From Sphingomonas sp. TREG-RG-20F-R18-01 (GTDB lineage: Bacteria; Pseudomonadota; Alphaproteobacteria; Sphingomonadales; Sphingomonadaceae): a DNA stretch of 64,000 nt. The translations under genes were made by a program, and so were the position numbers. This document shows, in pieces, positions 36,502 through 47,003 of the stretch (within the stretch, counting starts at the first letter, position 1; the number at the start of each line of letters is the position of its first letter). The notes under the pieces are model-generated. The model was not told the DNA's origin. It made no database searches and saw only the letters and a list, made by a program, of their open reading frames with translations. Location of the stretch: positions 930,001-994,000 of the forward strand of contig NZ_JAKNQQ010000001.1 of NCBI RefSeq assembly GCF_022662475.1, given 5' to 3'.

Positions 36502-38673
36502 TTATTCCATTTCAAGAATGATTGCATCGACCGCGAGACTATCCCCGGTCCTGGCGTTGACCGCCTTGACCGTGCCGGCCTTTTCGGCGCGCAGGATGTT
36601 CTCCATCTTCATCGCCTCGACCACCGCGAGCGGCTGCCCCGCCTCGACCTTGTCGCCGACGCCGACGTCGAGCCGCATCAGCAGGCCCGGCATCGGGCAC
36701 AGCAGGAACTTCGAGAGATCGGGCGGGACCTTGTCGATCAGATGCTGCGCGTAAGGCGCGACATGCGCGGGGAGCACGCGCGCGTCATGGCTCGCGCCGC
36801 GCGTGGTCAGGCGGAACCCACCGCGGGTGCGGACGATCTTCACGCTGAGGTCGGCGTCGTCGATCTCGGCGTGGACCATCCGGTCGCCGGGGGTATATTC
36901 CAGCCCGATGTCGAGGTCCTCGCCATCCACGATGACGCCATCGGTCGAGATATCGACGACATGCGTGGCATCGCCGATCCTGACCGACCATTGCGCTGGC
37001 GGACGCAACCGCTTGCCGAGCTGGCCATCGATCCGGCGCGCGCGATCCGCCTCGGCGGTCGCGGCGAAGGCGGCGATCGCGGACAAGTCGCGGATCAGCT
37101 CGGGCGATGCCGGAGCACCGTGGAAGCCGTCGGGATATTCCTCGGCGATGAAGCCAGTGGTGATGTTGCCCGAGCGGAAGCGCGGGTGCTGCATCAGTGC
37201 GGAGAGGAAGTCGATGTTGTTGCCGGGGCCAGTGATCTCGAACGCGTCGAGCGCGGCGATCTGCTCGTCGATCGCTTCCTCGCGGGTGGGGGCCCAGGTG
37301 ATCAGCTTCGCGATCATCGGATCGTAGAAGATGCTGACCTCACCGCCTTCGCGGACGCCATCGTCGACACGGACGTAAGCTACTTCTTCTTGCCCCTCCC
37401 CTTCAGGGGAGGAAAGGAAGGCCCCTTTTTCTTCTTGCCCCTCCCCTTCAGGGGAGGGGTAGGGGGTGGGGGCGGTCTCACCGAGAGCAACATCGGTTGA
37501 GTCCGCTGCACGGCCCCACCCCAACCCCTCCCCTGAAGGGGAGGGGCTAAGAGAAGTGTACGGCGTCCCCACACTCTCCGGCGGCTGATACCGCACCAAT
37601 CGCCCGGTGCTCGGCAAGAACCCGCGATACGGATCCTCCGCATAAACCCGGTTCTCGATCGCCCACCCCTTGAGCACCACATCATCCTGCCCAAACGGCA
37701 GAGCTTCACCGTAAGCAACCCGAATCATCAGCTCGACCAGATCCAGCCCGGTCACCGCCTCGGTCACCGGATGCTCGACCTGAAGCCGCGTGTTCATCTC
37801 GAGGAAGTAGAACCCCTCCCCCGTCGTATCCGCACCCGAGACGATCAGCTCGACCGTCCCCGCCGAAAAATACCCGACCGCGCGCGCCAAGGCGACCGCC
37901 TGCTCCCCCATCGCTTTCCGCATCTTGGGCGTCACGAACGGCGACGGCGCTTCCTCGACCACCTTCTGGTGCCGCCGCTGGATCGAGCATTCGCGCTCGC
38001 CGAGATAAACGATGGTGCCGTGCTGATCCCCCATCACCTGGATCTCGATATGGCGCGGGCTTTCAATGAACTTCTCGATGAACACGCGGTCGTCGCCGAA
38101 CGACGCCAGCCCCTCGCGCTTGGTCGCCTCGAACCCCTCGCGCACGTCCTGCTCGGAGTAAGCGAGGCGCATCCCCTTGCCGCCGCCGCCCGCGCTCGCC
38201 TTCATCATCACCGGATACCCGATGCCGCTCGCGATCCGCACCGCGTCCTCGGTATCCGCGATCTCGCCAAGGAATCCGGGAACGACGTTGACGCCCGCGG
38301 CCTTGGCGAGCTTCTTGGACTCGATCTTGTCCCCCATTGCGGCGATCGCTTTCGGGGGCGGCCCGACGAACGCGATCCCCGCGTCGGCGCAGGCGCGCGC
38401 GAAGCTCTCGCGCTCGGACAGGAAGCCGTAGCCGGGATGGATACAGTCCGCGCCCGTCTCCTTGGCCGCGAGCAGGATCAGGTCGGCGAGCAGATAGCTC
38501 TCCCCTGCAGGCGGCGGCCCGAGCCGGACGCTTTCGTCCGCCATCAGCACATGCGGCGCGCGCGCGTCCGCGTCGGAATAGACCGCGACCGTCGCGATCC
38601 CCATCTTCTTCGCGGTCCGCATCACGCGGCAGGCAATTTCGCCGCGGTTCGCGACCAGGATTTTCTTGAACAT
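36502..38673 (-). CDS. pccA: Propionyl/acetyl-CoA carboxylase biotin-containing alpha subunit, with in-frame repeat insert
   Basis: Carries biotin and carboxylates it with ATP and bicarbonate; 723 residues. The biotin carboxylase domain opens KILVANRGEIACR and has HIEIQVMGDQ and EMNTRLQVEHPVTE; biotin attaches at the lysine of EAMKME (about 688). Residues about 374-430 do not belong to the family: they are encoded by a family B repeat plus a 45-bp tandem copy of its end, and read [14 protein letters not shown] and PSPEGEG. They lie in the carboxylase C-terminal part between RYQPPES and YVRVDDGVREGG. The frame is kept, so the enzyme is probably active. No pccB is beside it. Confidence 0.9.
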   Translation of the reverse strand: MFKKILVANRGEIACRVMRTAKKMGIATVAVYSDADARAPHVLMADESVRLGPPPAGESYLLADLILLAAKETGADCIHPGYGFLSERESFARACADAGIAFVGPPPKAIAAMGDKIESKKLAKAAGVNVVPGFLGEIADTEDAVRIASGIGYPVMMKASAGGGGKGMRLAYSEQDVREGFEATKREGLASFGDDRVFIEKFIESPRHIEIQVMGDQHGTIVYLGERECSIQRRHQKVVEEAPSPFVTPKMRKAMGEQAVALARAVGYFSAGTVELIVSGADTTGEGFYFLEMNTRLQVEHPVTEAVTGLDLVELMIRVAYGEALPFGQDDVVLKGWAIENRVYAEDPYRGFLPSTGRLVRYQPPESVGTPYTSLSPSPSGEGLGWGRAADSTDVALGETAPTPYPSPEGEGQEEKGAFLSSPEGEGQEEVAYVRVDDGVREGGEVSIFYDPMIAKLITWAPTREEAIDEQIAALDAFEITGPGNNIDFLSALMQHPRFRSGNITTGFIAEEYPDGFHGAPASPELIRDLSAIAAFAATAEADRARRIDGQLGKRLRPPAQWSVRIGDATHVVDISTDGVIVDGEDLDIGLEYTPGDRMVHAEIDDADLSVKIVRTRGGFRLTTRGASHDARVLPAHVAPYAQHLIDKVPPDLSKFLLCPMPGLLMRLDVGVGDKVEAGQPLAVVEAMKMENILRAEKAGTVKAVNARTGDSLAVDAIILEME
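37383..37555. repeat. Family B element inside pccA
   Basis: A full palindrome pair (about 37437-37551) sits inside the coding sequence. Its right-hand coding end is duplicated: CTTCTTGCCCCTCCCCTTCA occurs at 37386 and again at 37431, 45 bases (15 codons) apart. The core TCTCACCGAG...GTTGAGTCCGCTGCACGG is shared with the copy in bioB. Confidence 0.9.
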
Positions 38674-38728
38674 CGCTCGCCCTAGAGTGTGCCGTCTCCC
38701 CGACCGGATGCCGGGTGCGGACTGATCG

Positions 38729-39091
38729 TTATTGGTACCAGATCATCGACTTGAGTTGCGCCGTCCGCGCCCGCGTCAGGCTCGTCCGGCAAGACGCCGT
38801 CGTCATGCCCTGCGCCGACCCGCCCGCATATTGCCCGCCCTCGATCACGCACTGCGTATCACGGAACTTGAGCCACGCGCGCTGGCTCTCGAGCAGCGCC
38901 GCCGCATAGCCGAACCCGCCGCCGCGCGACGTGTCCTGCGCGTCACGACCCTTCATGTACGCATAGCTCCGCTTCCACTGCGCGGCCATCGCGGCATCGG
39001 CGGCCGTGTAGCTCGACCCGGCAGTGCGGTTCATATCCGCCTGGGTCTGGACCGGGGCCGCCGCAGCGACCAGCAGCGCGATCAGCAGCAT
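38729..39091 (-). CDS. LprI/DUF1311-like small exported protein
   Basis: A 120-residue protein with a short signal peptide ([13 protein letters not shown]). The helical body with [15 protein letters not shown], a second cysteine in TASCRT and an ending of [12 protein letters not shown] matches the lysozyme-inhibitor LprI / DUF1311 pattern (two cysteines, SQRAW motif). In relatives this domain binds lysozyme in the periplasm or has unknown use. It overlaps the end of bioB by 10 bases and probably just rides in that operon. Confidence 0.78.
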   Translation of the reverse strand: MLLIALLVAAAAPVQTQADMNRTAGSSYTAADAAMAAQWKRSYAYMKGRDAQDTSRGGGFGYAAALLESQRAWLKFRDTQCVIEGGQYAGGSAQGMTTASCRTSLTRARTAQLKSMIWYQ

Positions 39092-40215
39092 GTCTTTTCC
39101 TTCCGCATCGGTTCCTCGCCGACCATCGGGACCAGCCCGAGCTTGGCCAGCAGCGCGGCGTCCTTATCGTCCCCGGCATTGCCCGTGGTCAGCAGCTTGT
39201 CGCCGGTGAAAATCGAATTCGCGCCCGCCATGAAGCACAAGGCCTGCGTCGCCTCGGACATGCTCTCGCGCCCCGCGGACAGCCGCACCATGCTCAACGG
39301 CATCGTGATCCGCGCGACCGCGACGGTGCGGACGAACTCGATCTCGTCGATCGCGGCAAGCGGCGTATCCGCCAGCATGTTGCCGAGCACCGTGCCCTTG
39401 ACCGGCACCAGCGCATTGACCGGCACGCTCTCCGGGTGGCGCGGCAAAGTGGCGAGCGCATGGATGAAGCCGACGCGGTCGCCGCGCGTCTCGCCCATCC
39501 CGACGATCCCGCCGCAGCACACGTTGATCCCCGCCTCGCGCACGTGCTCGAGCGTATCGAGCCGGTCCTGGAAGGTCCGCGTGGTGATGACCTCGGCGTA
39601 TTTCTCCGGCGAGGTATCGATGTTGTGGTTGTAATAATCGAGCCCGGCGTCGGCGAGCTGCCTGGCCTGATGCGGCGCGAGCATCCCGAGCGTCATGCAG
39701 GTCTCCATCCCCATCTGGCGGACGCCCTGCACCATCTCGATGATCGCGGGCATGTCCTTGTCCTTGGGGTTGCGCCACGCCGCGCCCATGCAGAACCGCT
39801 GCGACCCCGCATCGCGCGCCTGCGCGGCGGATTGCAGCACCGCGCGGACGTCCATCAGCTTGGAGGCCTTCAGCTCGGTGTCGGCGCTGGCGGACTGGTT
39901 GCAATAGCCGCAATCCTCGGGGCAGCCGCCGGTCTTGATCGAGAGGAGCGTGCACAGCTGCACCTGCCCCGCGGCGTGATGCGCGCGGTGCGTGGTCTGC
40001 GCGCGGAACATCAGTTCGTCGAACGGAAGATCGAACAAGGCGGCGATTTCCTGGCGCGTCCAGTCGTTCCGTACGCGCCCCTCCCCTTCAGGGGAGGGGA
40101 TGGGGGTGGGGGAAGTCTCACCGAGCCCGACGTCGGTTGAGTCCGCTGCACGGCCCCACCCCAACCCCTCCCCTGAAGGGGAGGGGCTTTGCACGGCGGT
40201 TAGTCCTTCAGTCAT
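39082..40215 (-). CDS. bioB: Biotin synthase with repeat-encoded N-terminal insert
   Basis: Radical-SAM enzyme that inserts sulfur into dethiobiotin; 377 residues against about 340 usual. The [4Fe-4S] site CPEDCGYC is at about residue 97. Residues 9-46 are encoded by a family B element and read [15 protein letters not shown] and SPEGEG; normal BioB sequence resumes at [12 protein letters not shown]. The start is firm: ATG 40215 overlaps the stop of the mutase gene (ATGA), and no start codon exists between the insert and the conserved domain. Biotin made here would serve PccA, encoded downstream. Confidence 0.93.
   Translation of the reverse strand: MTEGLTAVQSPSPSGEGLGWGRAADSTDVGLGETSPTPIPSPEGEGRVRNDWTRQEIAALFDLPFDELMFRAQTTHRAHHAAGQVQLCTLLSIKTGGCPEDCGYCNQSASADTELKASKLMDVRAVLQSAAQARDAGSQRFCMGAAWRNPKDKDMPAIIEMVQGVRQMGMETCMTLGMLAPHQARQLADAGLDYYNHNIDTSPEKYAEVITTRTFQDRLDTLEHVREAGINVCCGGIVGMGETRGDRVGFIHALATLPRHPESVPVNALVPVKGTVLGNMLADTPLAAIDEIEFVRTVAVARITMPLSMVRLSAGRESMSEATQALCFMAGANSIFTGDKLLTTGNAGDDKDAALLAKLGLVPMVGEEPMRKEKTCC
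40077..40190. repeat. Family B element inside the 5' end of bioB
   Basis: A 114-bp (38-codon) palindrome pair within the first 50 codons. The core and ends match the pccA element almost base for base, in the same orientation and frame, so both proteins carry nearly the same 37-residue peptide. Confidence 0.92.
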
Positions 40216-42569
40216 TCCACATTTCCCTCAACCGGGGGCATATTATGCCCGAGCAATCGCAGCACTTCGCCCGCCGCCTCGACCAGATTGGTCCCGGGCC
40301 CGAAAATCCCCTGCACGCCAGCATCGCGCAGCGTCTGATAATCCTGCGCGGGGATCACCCCGCCAGCGATCACCTTGATGTCGCCGCGCCCGGCCTCGCG
40401 CAAATGCCCGATCAGCTCGGGGATCAGCGTCTTGTGCCCCGCCGCGAGCGACGACGCGCCGACCACGTCGACATCGCGTGCGATCGCGAGTTCAGCGGCT
40501 TCGGCGGGCGTCTGGAACAACGGCCCCGGCACCACCTCGAACCCGAGATCGCCGAACGCGGACGACACGAGGTTTGCACCACGGTCATGCCCGTCCTGCC
40601 CCATCTTGGCGACGAGCATCCGGGGCTTGCGCCCGTTGCGCGTTTCCAGAGAAACGACGCCTTCCTTCAGCCCCTGCCACGCTGCGTCGAACTCATGCGC
40701 GCCGCCGTAGATGCCCGACACCGGCGTCGGCACGGTATCATAGCGTCCGAACACATCCTCCATCGCGGAGGAAATCTCGCCGAGAGTGGCGCGCTGCCGC
40801 GCACACTCGACCGCGAGCGCGAGGAGATTCGTTTCCATTCCTCCCCCAACGGGGGAGGGGGACCGCCCGGCTTCTTCAGCCGGGTGGTGGAGGGGTTCTG
40901 CCGCAGGCGCTGCGCCCGGATCGCCCCCTCCACCGTTCGCTGAATGCTCACGGTCCCCCTCCCCCGCCATGGCGGGGGAGGATTTGCGCGCACCCTCGCG
41001 CAACGCGTCCAACGCCGTCTGGCACTTCGCCTCGTCCCGCCCGGCCTTCGACCGCGCGATCCGCGCGATTTGCGCCTCGCGCACCGCGACATTGTCGACG
41101 TCGAGAATGTCGATCGGGTCCTGCTCGGCGAGCTTATACTTGTTGACGCCGACGATCACATCCTCGCCCTTGTCGACTCGCGCCGCGCGGCCGGCAGACG
41201 CCTCTTCGATCATCGCCTTGGGCCAGCCCGCCGCGACCGCCTGCGCCATCCCGCCCTCGGCCTCGACGCGCTGGATGATCTCCCACGCCTTGTCGACGAG
41301 CTCCTCGGTCAGGCTCTCGATGTAATAGCTGCCGCCCAACGGATCGACGACCTTGGTCATCCCCGTCTCTTCCTGGAGCACGATCTGCGTGTTGCGCGCG
41401 ATCCGTGCCGAGAAATCGGTCGGCAGCGCGATCGCCTCGTCGAGCGCGTTGGTGTGGAGACTTTGCGTCCCCCCCAGCATCGCCGCCATCGCCTCGACCG
41501 TGGTGCGGATCACATTGTTATACGGGTCCTGCTCGGTCAGCGACACGCCGCTCGTCTGGCAATGCGTCCGCAGCATCTTGGACCGCTCGTCCTTCGCACC
41601 GAGATCAGTCATCACGCGGTGCCACAGTTTCCGCGCAGCGCGCAGCTTCGCAATTTCCATGAAGAAGTTCATGCCGATCGCGAAGAAGAAGCTCAGCCGC
41701 CCCGCGAACGCATCAAGATCGAGCCCGGACGCCATCGCCGCTTTGGCGTACTCGCGCCCGTCCGCGATCGTGAACGCCAGCTCCTGCAGCTGCGTCGCCC
41801 CCGCTTCCTGCATATGATAGCCGGAAATCGAGATGCTGTTGAACTTCGGCATGTGCGCCGAGGTGTACCCGATGATGTCCGAGATGATCCGCATCGAAGG
41901 CTTAGGCGGGTAGATATAGGTGTTGCGGACCATGAACTCCTTGAGGATGTCGTTCTGGATCGTCCCGTCGAGCAGATGCTGTGGCACCCCCTGCTCCTCG
42001 CCCGCGACGATGAAGAAGGCGAGGATCGGGATGACCGCGCCGTTCATCGTCATGCTGACCGACATCTTGTCGAGCGGGATCCCGTCGAACAGGATCTTCA
42101 TGTCGTCGATCGTATCGATCGCCACGCCTGCCTTGCCGACATCGCCGGTCACGCGCGGATGATCGCTGTCGTAACCGCGGTGGGTCGCGAGATCGAACGC
42201 GACCGACAGGCCCTTCTGCCCCGCCGCAAGATTGCGCCGGTAGAAGGCGTTGGACGCTTCCGCAGTCGAGAACCCCGCGTACTGCCGGATCGTCCACGGC
42301 CGCCCCGCATACATCGACGCGCGCACGCCGCGCGTGAACGGCGCAAAACCGGGGAGGCCGGGGTCGATGTCCGCCACGTCCGCCGCGGTATAGAGCGGCT
42401 TGACGTCAATCCCTTCGGGGGTGTGCCAGGTCAGGTCCCTGCCCTTGACCTCCTTGGCGGCGGCGGCGGCCCAGGCATCCAGCGTCGGACGCGTGCTCGG
42501 CTCGGGAAGATCGCGTGGGGCCGGCGTGCTCCCGGCGTCCTCACCCGTATTGGTTTCAATCTCTACCAT
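40212..42569 (-). CDS. Methylmalonyl-CoA mutase with repeat-encoded insert
   Basis: Adenosylcobalamin enzyme that interconverts methylmalonyl-CoA and succinyl-CoA; 785 residues, about 50 more than usual. The barrel shows [22 protein letters not shown] and [16 protein letters not shown]; the cobalamin lower-ligand histidine is in [10 protein letters not shown] at about 656. Residues about 529-577, in the linker between the barrel and B12 domains, come from a family E repeat ([25 protein letters not shown]). Family sequence resumes at [20 protein letters not shown]. The start overlaps the hydratase stop by one base. Confidence 0.94.
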   Translation of the reverse strand: MVEIETNTGEDAGSTPAPRDLPEPSTRPTLDAWAAAAAKEVKGRDLTWHTPEGIDVKPLYTAADVADIDPGLPGFAPFTRGVRASMYAGRPWTIRQYAGFSTAEASNAFYRRNLAAGQKGLSVAFDLATHRGYDSDHPRVTGDVGKAGVAIDTIDDMKILFDGIPLDKMSVSMTMNGAVIPILAFFIVAGEEQGVPQHLLDGTIQNDILKEFMVRNTYIYPPKPSMRIISDIIGYTSAHMPKFNSISISGYHMQEAGATQLQELAFTIADGREYAKAAMASGLDLDAFAGRLSFFFAIGMNFFMEIAKLRAARKLWHRVMTDLGAKDERSKMLRTHCQTSGVSLTEQDPYNNVIRTTVEAMAAMLGGTQSLHTNALDEAIALPTDFSARIARNTQIVLQEETGMTKVVDPLGGSYYIESLTEELVDKAWEIIQRVEAEGGMAQAVAAGWPKAMIEEASAGRAARVDKGEDVIVGVNKYKLAEQDPIDILDVDNVAVREAQIARIARSKAGRDEAKCQTALDALREGARKSSPAMAGEGDREHSANGGGGDPGAAPAAEPLHHPAEEAGRSPSPVGGGMETNLLALAVECARQRATLGEISSAMEDVFGRYDTVPTPVSGIYGGAHEFDAAWQGLKEGVVSLETRNGRKPRMLVAKMGQDGHDRGANLVSSAFGDLGFEVVPGPLFQTPAEAAELAIARDVDVVGASSLAAGHKTLIPELIGHLREAGRGDIKVIAGGVIPAQDYQTLRDAGVQGIFGPGTNLVEAAGEVLRLLGHNMPPVEGNVE
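40838..40984. repeat. Family E element inside the mutase gene
   Basis: A 147-bp (49-codon) unit with outer palindromes of the CCTCCCCC...GGGGGAGG type at both ends and inner arms (GCCCGGCTTCTTCAGCCGGG and matching CCCTCCACC / GGTGGAGGGG). Sequence differs from family B. It is the only copy seen here. Confidence 0.85.
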
Positions 42570-43351
42570 CAGGTTCCTGTGAACTGTGGCTTTCGTTTCT
42601 GCAAGAAGGCCATGCCGCCTTCCATCGAATCGGCGGTGCCGCGAACGTGCCGCTGGTTCTCCGCCTCCTGCAGCATGGCGGCGGCGTAATCCGCCTCATA
42701 GGCATGGCGGATCTGGCGGCGGATCAGCCCCATCGCGACGGTCGGCCCGGCGGCGAGCCGTTCCGCCAACGCGATCGCTTCCGCATCGAGCGAGTCGTCG
42801 GCGACGACCTTGTGGATCATCCCCCAGTCGAGCGCCTTGGCGGCGGGAACGCGCTCGCCAAGCAGCATCATCTCGGTCGCGCGCGCCCGGCCAATGAGGC
42901 GCGGGAGCATCCACGATGCACCGCCATCGGGAACGAGACCGATGTTGACGAACGCCTGGAGGAAATAGGCGGTCTCGCTCGCGACGCAGAAGTCGGCGGC
43001 GAGCGCGAGGCTGCACCCGATCCCCGCGGCAGGCCCACGCACCGCGCTGACGACGGGAACGGACAGGTCCGCGATCGCCGCGATCGTCGGGTTATACGCC
43101 TCGGTCAGCGCCTTGAAGGTGCTGTTGCCCGGGTTGTCGCTGCCGAGCGCCCCGCCGCCGACGTCCGCCCCCGAGCAGAACCCCCGCCCCGCTGCCGCGA
43201 TCAGCACCGCACGCGCGCCGTCGAGCGTGGCGAGCGCGTCGCGCAGGTCGTCGAACATCTGCGGCGGCGCGGCGTTGAGCCGGTCGGGGCGGTTGAGCGT
43301 GACGATCAGCACGTCGCCGCGCCGTTCGGTCTGGATCATGGGGTCGGGCAT
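42569..43351 (-). CDS. Enoyl-CoA hydratase/isomerase family protein
   Basis: A 260-residue crotonase-fold enzyme acting on an acyl-Co[15 protein letters not shown] opens it, the oxyanion hole is [13 protein letters not shown] and [17 protein letters not shown], and [19 protein letters not shown] holds the usual acidic region. The sequence resembles PaaG/PaaB-type 2-(1,2-epoxy-phenylacetyl)-CoA isomerases, but the substrate is uncertain. AAGGA precedes the ATG at 43351. It heads the operon hydratase-mutase-bioB-lprI-like-(pccA). Confidence 0.88.
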   Translation of the reverse strand: MPDPMIQTERRGDVLIVTLNRPDRLNAAPPQMFDDLRDALATLDGARAVLIAAAGRGFCSGADVGGGALGSDNPGNSTFKALTEAYNPTIAAIADLSVPVVSAVRGPAAGIGCSLALAADFCVASETAYFLQAFVNIGLVPDGGASWMLPRLIGRARATEMMLLGERVPAAKALDWGMIHKVVADDSLDAEAIALAERLAAGPTVAMGLIRRQIRHAYEADYAAAMLQEAENQRHVRGTADSMEGGMAFLQKRKPQFTGT

Positions 43352-43445
43352 CACTTGGTCCTTGGAAACGTGCTTCGGAAAGACGGGATTCACTATCAAA
43401 CGGTGCCACCCCCGGCAAAAGCATGGCCTCCGCGAAACCATAATT

Positions 43446-43540
43446 GTTCTCCCGCGAAGGCGGGAGTCCAGGAGTCGCACAAGCCATAAGACGTTGACTT
43501 GCTCGGCACTGGATTCCCGCTTTCGCGGGAAAGCAGCAAG
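43446..43540. repeat. Family C palindrome pair
   Basis: The left unit TTCTCCCGCGAAGGCGGGAG continues TCCAGGAGTC; the right unit reads CTGGATTCCCGC...GCGGGAAA. The same pair, with similar flanks, is at 61437-61528. It lies in the 265-bp gap between the H+-pyrophosphatase 3' end and the hydratase start. Confidence 0.85.
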
Positions 43541-43616
43541 TGGAAAGCTCGTGAGCCCAATTCCGCAGAGGGTTCGCTTTTGCCGGGGTGGAGACGCGGG
43601 GCTACCCGCTCCCCCC

Positions 43617-45764
43617 TCACCCCGCCGCGAGCGCCGCAAGCAGCAGCAACGCCACGATGTTGGTAATCTTGATCATCGGATTGACCGCAGGCCCCGCCGT
43701 ATCCTTGTACGGATCCCCCACCGTATCCCCCGTCACCGCCGCCTTGTGCGCCTCGGACCCCTTGCCACCATAATTCCCATCCTCGATGAACTTCTTGGCA
43801 TTGTCCCACGCGCCCCCACCCGAGGTCATCGAGATCGCAACGAACAACCCCGACACGATCACCCCCAGCAACATCGCCCCAAGCGCCGCAAACCCCTCGG
43901 CCTGCCCCGCGACGAAGGTGATCACGAAATACACCAGGATCGGTGACAGCACCGGGAGCAGCGACGGCACGATCATCTCGCGAATCGCCGCGCGCGTCAC
44001 GAGATCGACCGTCCGCGCATAATCGGGCCGGCTGGTGCCGAGCATGATCCCCGGATTGTCGCGGAACTGCGCGCGGACTTCCTCGACGACAGCGCCCGCC
44101 GCACGCCCGACCGCGGTCATCCCCATCGCGCCGAACAGATACGGCAGCAACGCGCCGAGCAGCAGTCCGACGATGACGTACGGGTTGGACAAAGCGAAAT
44201 TGACCGTGAGCGTCGGGAAATCGCGCGCCAGATCGGACGTATAGGCATTGAACAACACCAGCGCAGCCAAAGCCGCCGACCCGATCGCATAGCCCTTGGT
44301 CACCGCCTTGGTGGTATTGCCGACCGCGTCCAGCGCGTCGGTGCGATGCCGCACGTCGTCGGGCAGCCCCGCCATCTCGGCGATCCCGCCCGCATTGTCG
44401 GTCACCGGCCCGTAAGCGTCGAGCGCAACCACCATCCCCGCCTGCGCGAGCATCGCGGTCGCGGCGAAGGCGATCCCGATCACCCCCGCCAATTGATACG
44501 CCGCGATCACCGCGACGACGATGACGAGCGTCGGCAGCGCGGTCGATTCGAGGCTGATCGCAAGCCCCTGGATCACGTTGGTCCCGTGCCCCGTCTCGGA
44601 CGCCTTGGCGATCGAGCGGACCGGGCGGAAGTTGGTGCCCGTGTAATATTCGGTGATCCACACCAACAGGCCGGTGACCGCCAGCCCGATCATCATGCAC
44701 CAGAACAATTGCATCCCGGTGAAGCTCGCGGCGGCCACACCCGCGATCGCCTCGGGGCTCGCGCCATCCAGAAACGCATTGCCCCCGATCCGCGCATCCA
44801 TGTCGCCGAGCGTATAGCGCGTGACAAGGTAGATCGCCGGGATCGACAGCCCGACGCTCAGCCAGAACCCCTTGTACAGCGCGCCCATGATCGTGCCCTT
44901 GCCGAGCCGTACCGCATAGGTACCGAGAATCGAGGTCAGGATACACACCCCGCCGACGATCAGCGGCAGCGTCATCACATTGAGCAAATGGTCCGCATTC
45001 TTGAGCGCGAGCGCGACCGAGATCATCGTCACGCCGATCGTGACGACATAGGTCTCGAACAAATCCGCCGCCATGCCCGCGCAATCGCCGACGTTATCGC
45101 CGACATTGTCCGCAATGGTGGCGGGGTTACGCGGGTCGTCCTCGGGGATTCCCGCCTCGACCTTGCCGACCAGATCCGCGCCGACGTCCGCCGCCTTCGT
45201 AAAGATGCCGCCACCCAATCGCGCGAAGATCGAGATGAGCGATGCGCCGAACGCCAGCGCGGTCAGCGCCTTGACCACCACCGGCGCACCCGCGTCGGCA
45301 CCGTTCGGTCCCGCGAGATACAGGAACGTCCCCGAGATCGAGAGCAACCCGAGCCCCGCGACGAGCAACCCCGTCACCGCACCCGAGCGGAACGCCATCG
45401 TCAGCCCGCCCTGGAGCGACGTCCGCGCGGCCTCGGCGGTCCGCACGTTGGCGCGGACCGAGATGTTCATCCCGACATAGCCCGCCACGCCCGACAGCAC
45501 CGCCCCCAGCGCGAAGCTCAGCGCCGAGACGGGGGTGCGCATCCCGTCGAGGAACACCCACACCAGCAGCAGGACGATGACGCCGACAATCGCGATCGTG
45601 CGATATTGCCGCCCGAGATAGGCCTTCGCCCCCTCCTGGATCGCGGCGGCGATATCCTGCATCTTTTCGTTGCCCGCGGGCGCGCGGAGCACCTGCTGGC
45701 TGGTGATCGCGCCGTAGGCGACGGCGATCAGGCCACAGATGATGGCGGCATAGACGATCGTCAT
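43617..45764 (-). CDS. hppA: Membrane-bound H+-translocating pyrophosphatase
   Basis: Uses pyrophosphate hydrolysis to pump protons; 715 residues with about 15-16 helices. The active-site loop is [20 protein letters not shown], followed by [36 protein letters not shown] has lysine where K+-dependent enzymes have alanine, which marks the K+-independent H+-pumping subclass. AGGAAAGGA precedes the ATG at 45764. It is transcribed alone, downstream of thiL. Confidence 0.96.
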   Translation of the reverse strand: MTIVYAAIICGLIAVAYGAITSQQVLRAPAGNEKMQDIAAAIQEGAKAYLGRQYRTIAIVGVIVLLLVWVFLDGMRTPVSALSFALGAVLSGVAGYVGMNISVRANVRTAEAARTSLQGGLTMAFRSGAVTGLLVAGLGLLSISGTFLYLAGPNGADAGAPVVVKALTALAFGASLISIFARLGGGIFTKAADVGADLVGKVEAGIPEDDPRNPATIADNVGDNVGDCAGMAADLFETYVVTIGVTMISVALALKNADHLLNVMTLPLIVGGVCILTSILGTYAVRLGKGTIMGALYKGFWLSVGLSIPAIYLVTRYTLGDMDARIGGNAFLDGASPEAIAGVAAASFTGMQLFWCMMIGLAVTGLLVWITEYYTGTNFRPVRSIAKASETGHGTNVIQGLAISLESTALPTLVIVVAVIAAYQLAGVIGIAFAATAMLAQAGMVVALDAYGPVTDNAGGIAEMAGLPDDVRHRTDALDAVGNTTKAVTKGYAIGSAALAALVLFNAYTSDLARDFPTLTVNFALSNPYVIVGLLLGALLPYLFGAMGMTAVGRAAGAVVEEVRAQFRDNPGIMLGTSRPDYARTVDLVTRAAIREMIVPSLLPVLSPILVYFVITFVAGQAEGFAALGAMLLGVIVSGLFVAISMTSGGGAWDNAKKFIEDGNYGGKGSEAHKAAVTGDTVGDPYKDTAGPAVNPMIKITNIVALLLLAALAAG

Positions 45765-45870
45765 GCTGTTCCTTTCCTGAAGTCCGGCAAGGATCGCGAC
45801 ACGCGGTCTCGTCCCCGCTCTTGTGTGGTATCCTACAGGTGGAGGATGGGTTGGCAAGCACGCGTGGCGC

Positions 45871-46917
45871 TTACGCGTTGTGCTGGAAGCCGAGATTGCC
45901 GGGGAGCGGAACCGCCTCGCCCGCGTCGACCAGCGTCAGTCCGGTACCGGACGCGAACCACCCCACGCGGGTCGCCGCACAGGGGAGCACGACGTCGGGC
46001 GCGGCGGCGAACAGAAGCTGGTAATCGTCCCCCGCAGTCGCCGCCACAAGCCGCGCCGCGCGGTCATCCCCCGCGAAGGCGCGATAGGCGCCGGACAGCG
46101 GGATATCGGCGAGGTCGAGCGTGACCGACAGGCCGCTTGCCGCCGCCATCCGCTGCGCGTCGATCAGCAACCCGTCGGACACGTCCATCATCGCGCTCAC
46201 GACCCCCGCCAGCACGCGCCCCTCGGCGAGGCGAGGCTGCGGGCGGCGGTACGCGGCGAGCAGTTCGGCGGGGCCCGCCTCCCCCTGCGCGATCGTCAGC
46301 CCCGCGCCCGCATCGCCGATCGTCCCGGTGACATAGAGCGCATCCCCCGCGCGCGCACCCGTGCGGATCGGCGCGGTTGTGGTCGAGCCGATCGCGGTGA
46401 GGGTGATGACACGCGGCGCGTGCGCCGGGAGCGATACGGTATCGCCGCCGAGCAGCGGGACGCTGAAGGTGGTAAGCGCGTGGCCGAAGCCTTCGAGAAA
46501 GAGGGCGTCCCAGCTTTCCCCATCCTCCCCCTCTAGTCGCTTCCCCGGCGAAGGCCGGGGCCCAGTCGATGTGGCCGAGGTAACGTCTGGCTGCCCTTCG
46601 CCATGAACGTCCCGCGACTGGGCCCCGGCCTTCGCCGGGGAAGCGGAAAAAGAAGAAGCCGGTATCGCCCGCAGCGGATAGTTGAGCATCACCCCCACCG
46701 GCACCGCACCCTTCGCCGCCAGATCCGACACATTGGTCGCCACCAGCTTCCACGCCACATCCCCCGCCGGATCGCCGGAAAGATAATGCACCCCCTCCAC
46801 CAGCGTATCGGTGGTGAGCACCAGATCCCCCAACCGCGCCGCATCGTCGCGCAGGTCGAGCGCACCGGGATGGAGCGGCAGCCGCCGCAGAGCGACGAGG
46901 AATTCGGCTTCGGTCAT
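45871..46917 (-). CDS. thiL: Thiamine-monophosphate kinase with repeat-encoded insert
   Basis: Phosphorylates thiamine monophosphate to the active diphosphate; 348 residues against about 310-320 usual. [11 protein letters not shown] and [15 protein letters not shown] are the ThiL start, [16 protein letters not shown] and LLGGDTVS the ATP and metal sites, and MMDVSDGL a later signature. Residues about 92-126 are encoded by a family A repeat ([12 protein letters not shown] and [13 protein letters not shown]), placed between LNYPLRAIP and [10 protein letters not shown]. The frame holds, so the product is probably functional. The start at 46917 lacks a clear ribosome site and is chosen by homology. 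Confidence 0.92.
   Translation of the reverse strand: MTEAEFLVALRRLPLHPGALDLRDDAARLGDLVLTTDTLVEGVHYLSGDPAGDVAWKLVATNVSDLAAKGAVPVGVMLNYPLRAIPASSFSASPAKAGAQSRDVHGEGQPDVTSATSTGPRPSPGKRLEGEDGESWDALFLEGFGHALTTFSVPLLGGDTVSLPAHAPRVITLTAIGSTTTAPIRTGARAGDALYVTGTIGDAGAGLTIAQGEAGPAELLAAYRRPQPRLAEGRVLAGVVSAMMDVSDGLLIDAQRMAAASGLSVTLDLADIPLSGAYRAFAGDDRAARLVAATAGDDYQLLFAAAPDVVLPCAATRVGWFASGTGLTLVDAGEAVPLPGNLGFQHNA
46540..46643. repeat. Family A element inside thiL
   Basis: A palindrome pair of the same design and about the same length as the intergenic copies at 7.9, 24.3 and 52.0 kb, but within a conserved gene. Both arms are translated: CCCCGGCGAAGGCCGGGG gives SPAKAGAQ from one arm and GPRPSPGK from the other. 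Confidence 0.9.
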
Positions 46918-47003
46918 ACTCTGGGGTCTAGCGGGAGTGGCAGCCCTGCGGGTACGAATTTTTCGGGGTAGTCGCGCCCCGCCCCGCAATTAGGGTCGTC
47001 GCC

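Noticed and set aside
36502..38673. pccA as a pseudogene because of its insert
   Set aside because: The frame is kept on both sides and all catalytic and biotin motifs are present.
43396..45084. 562-codon minus-strand frame overlapping hppA
   Set aside because: It is a second frame of the same strand over hppA, with no domain and arginine/glycine-rich text.
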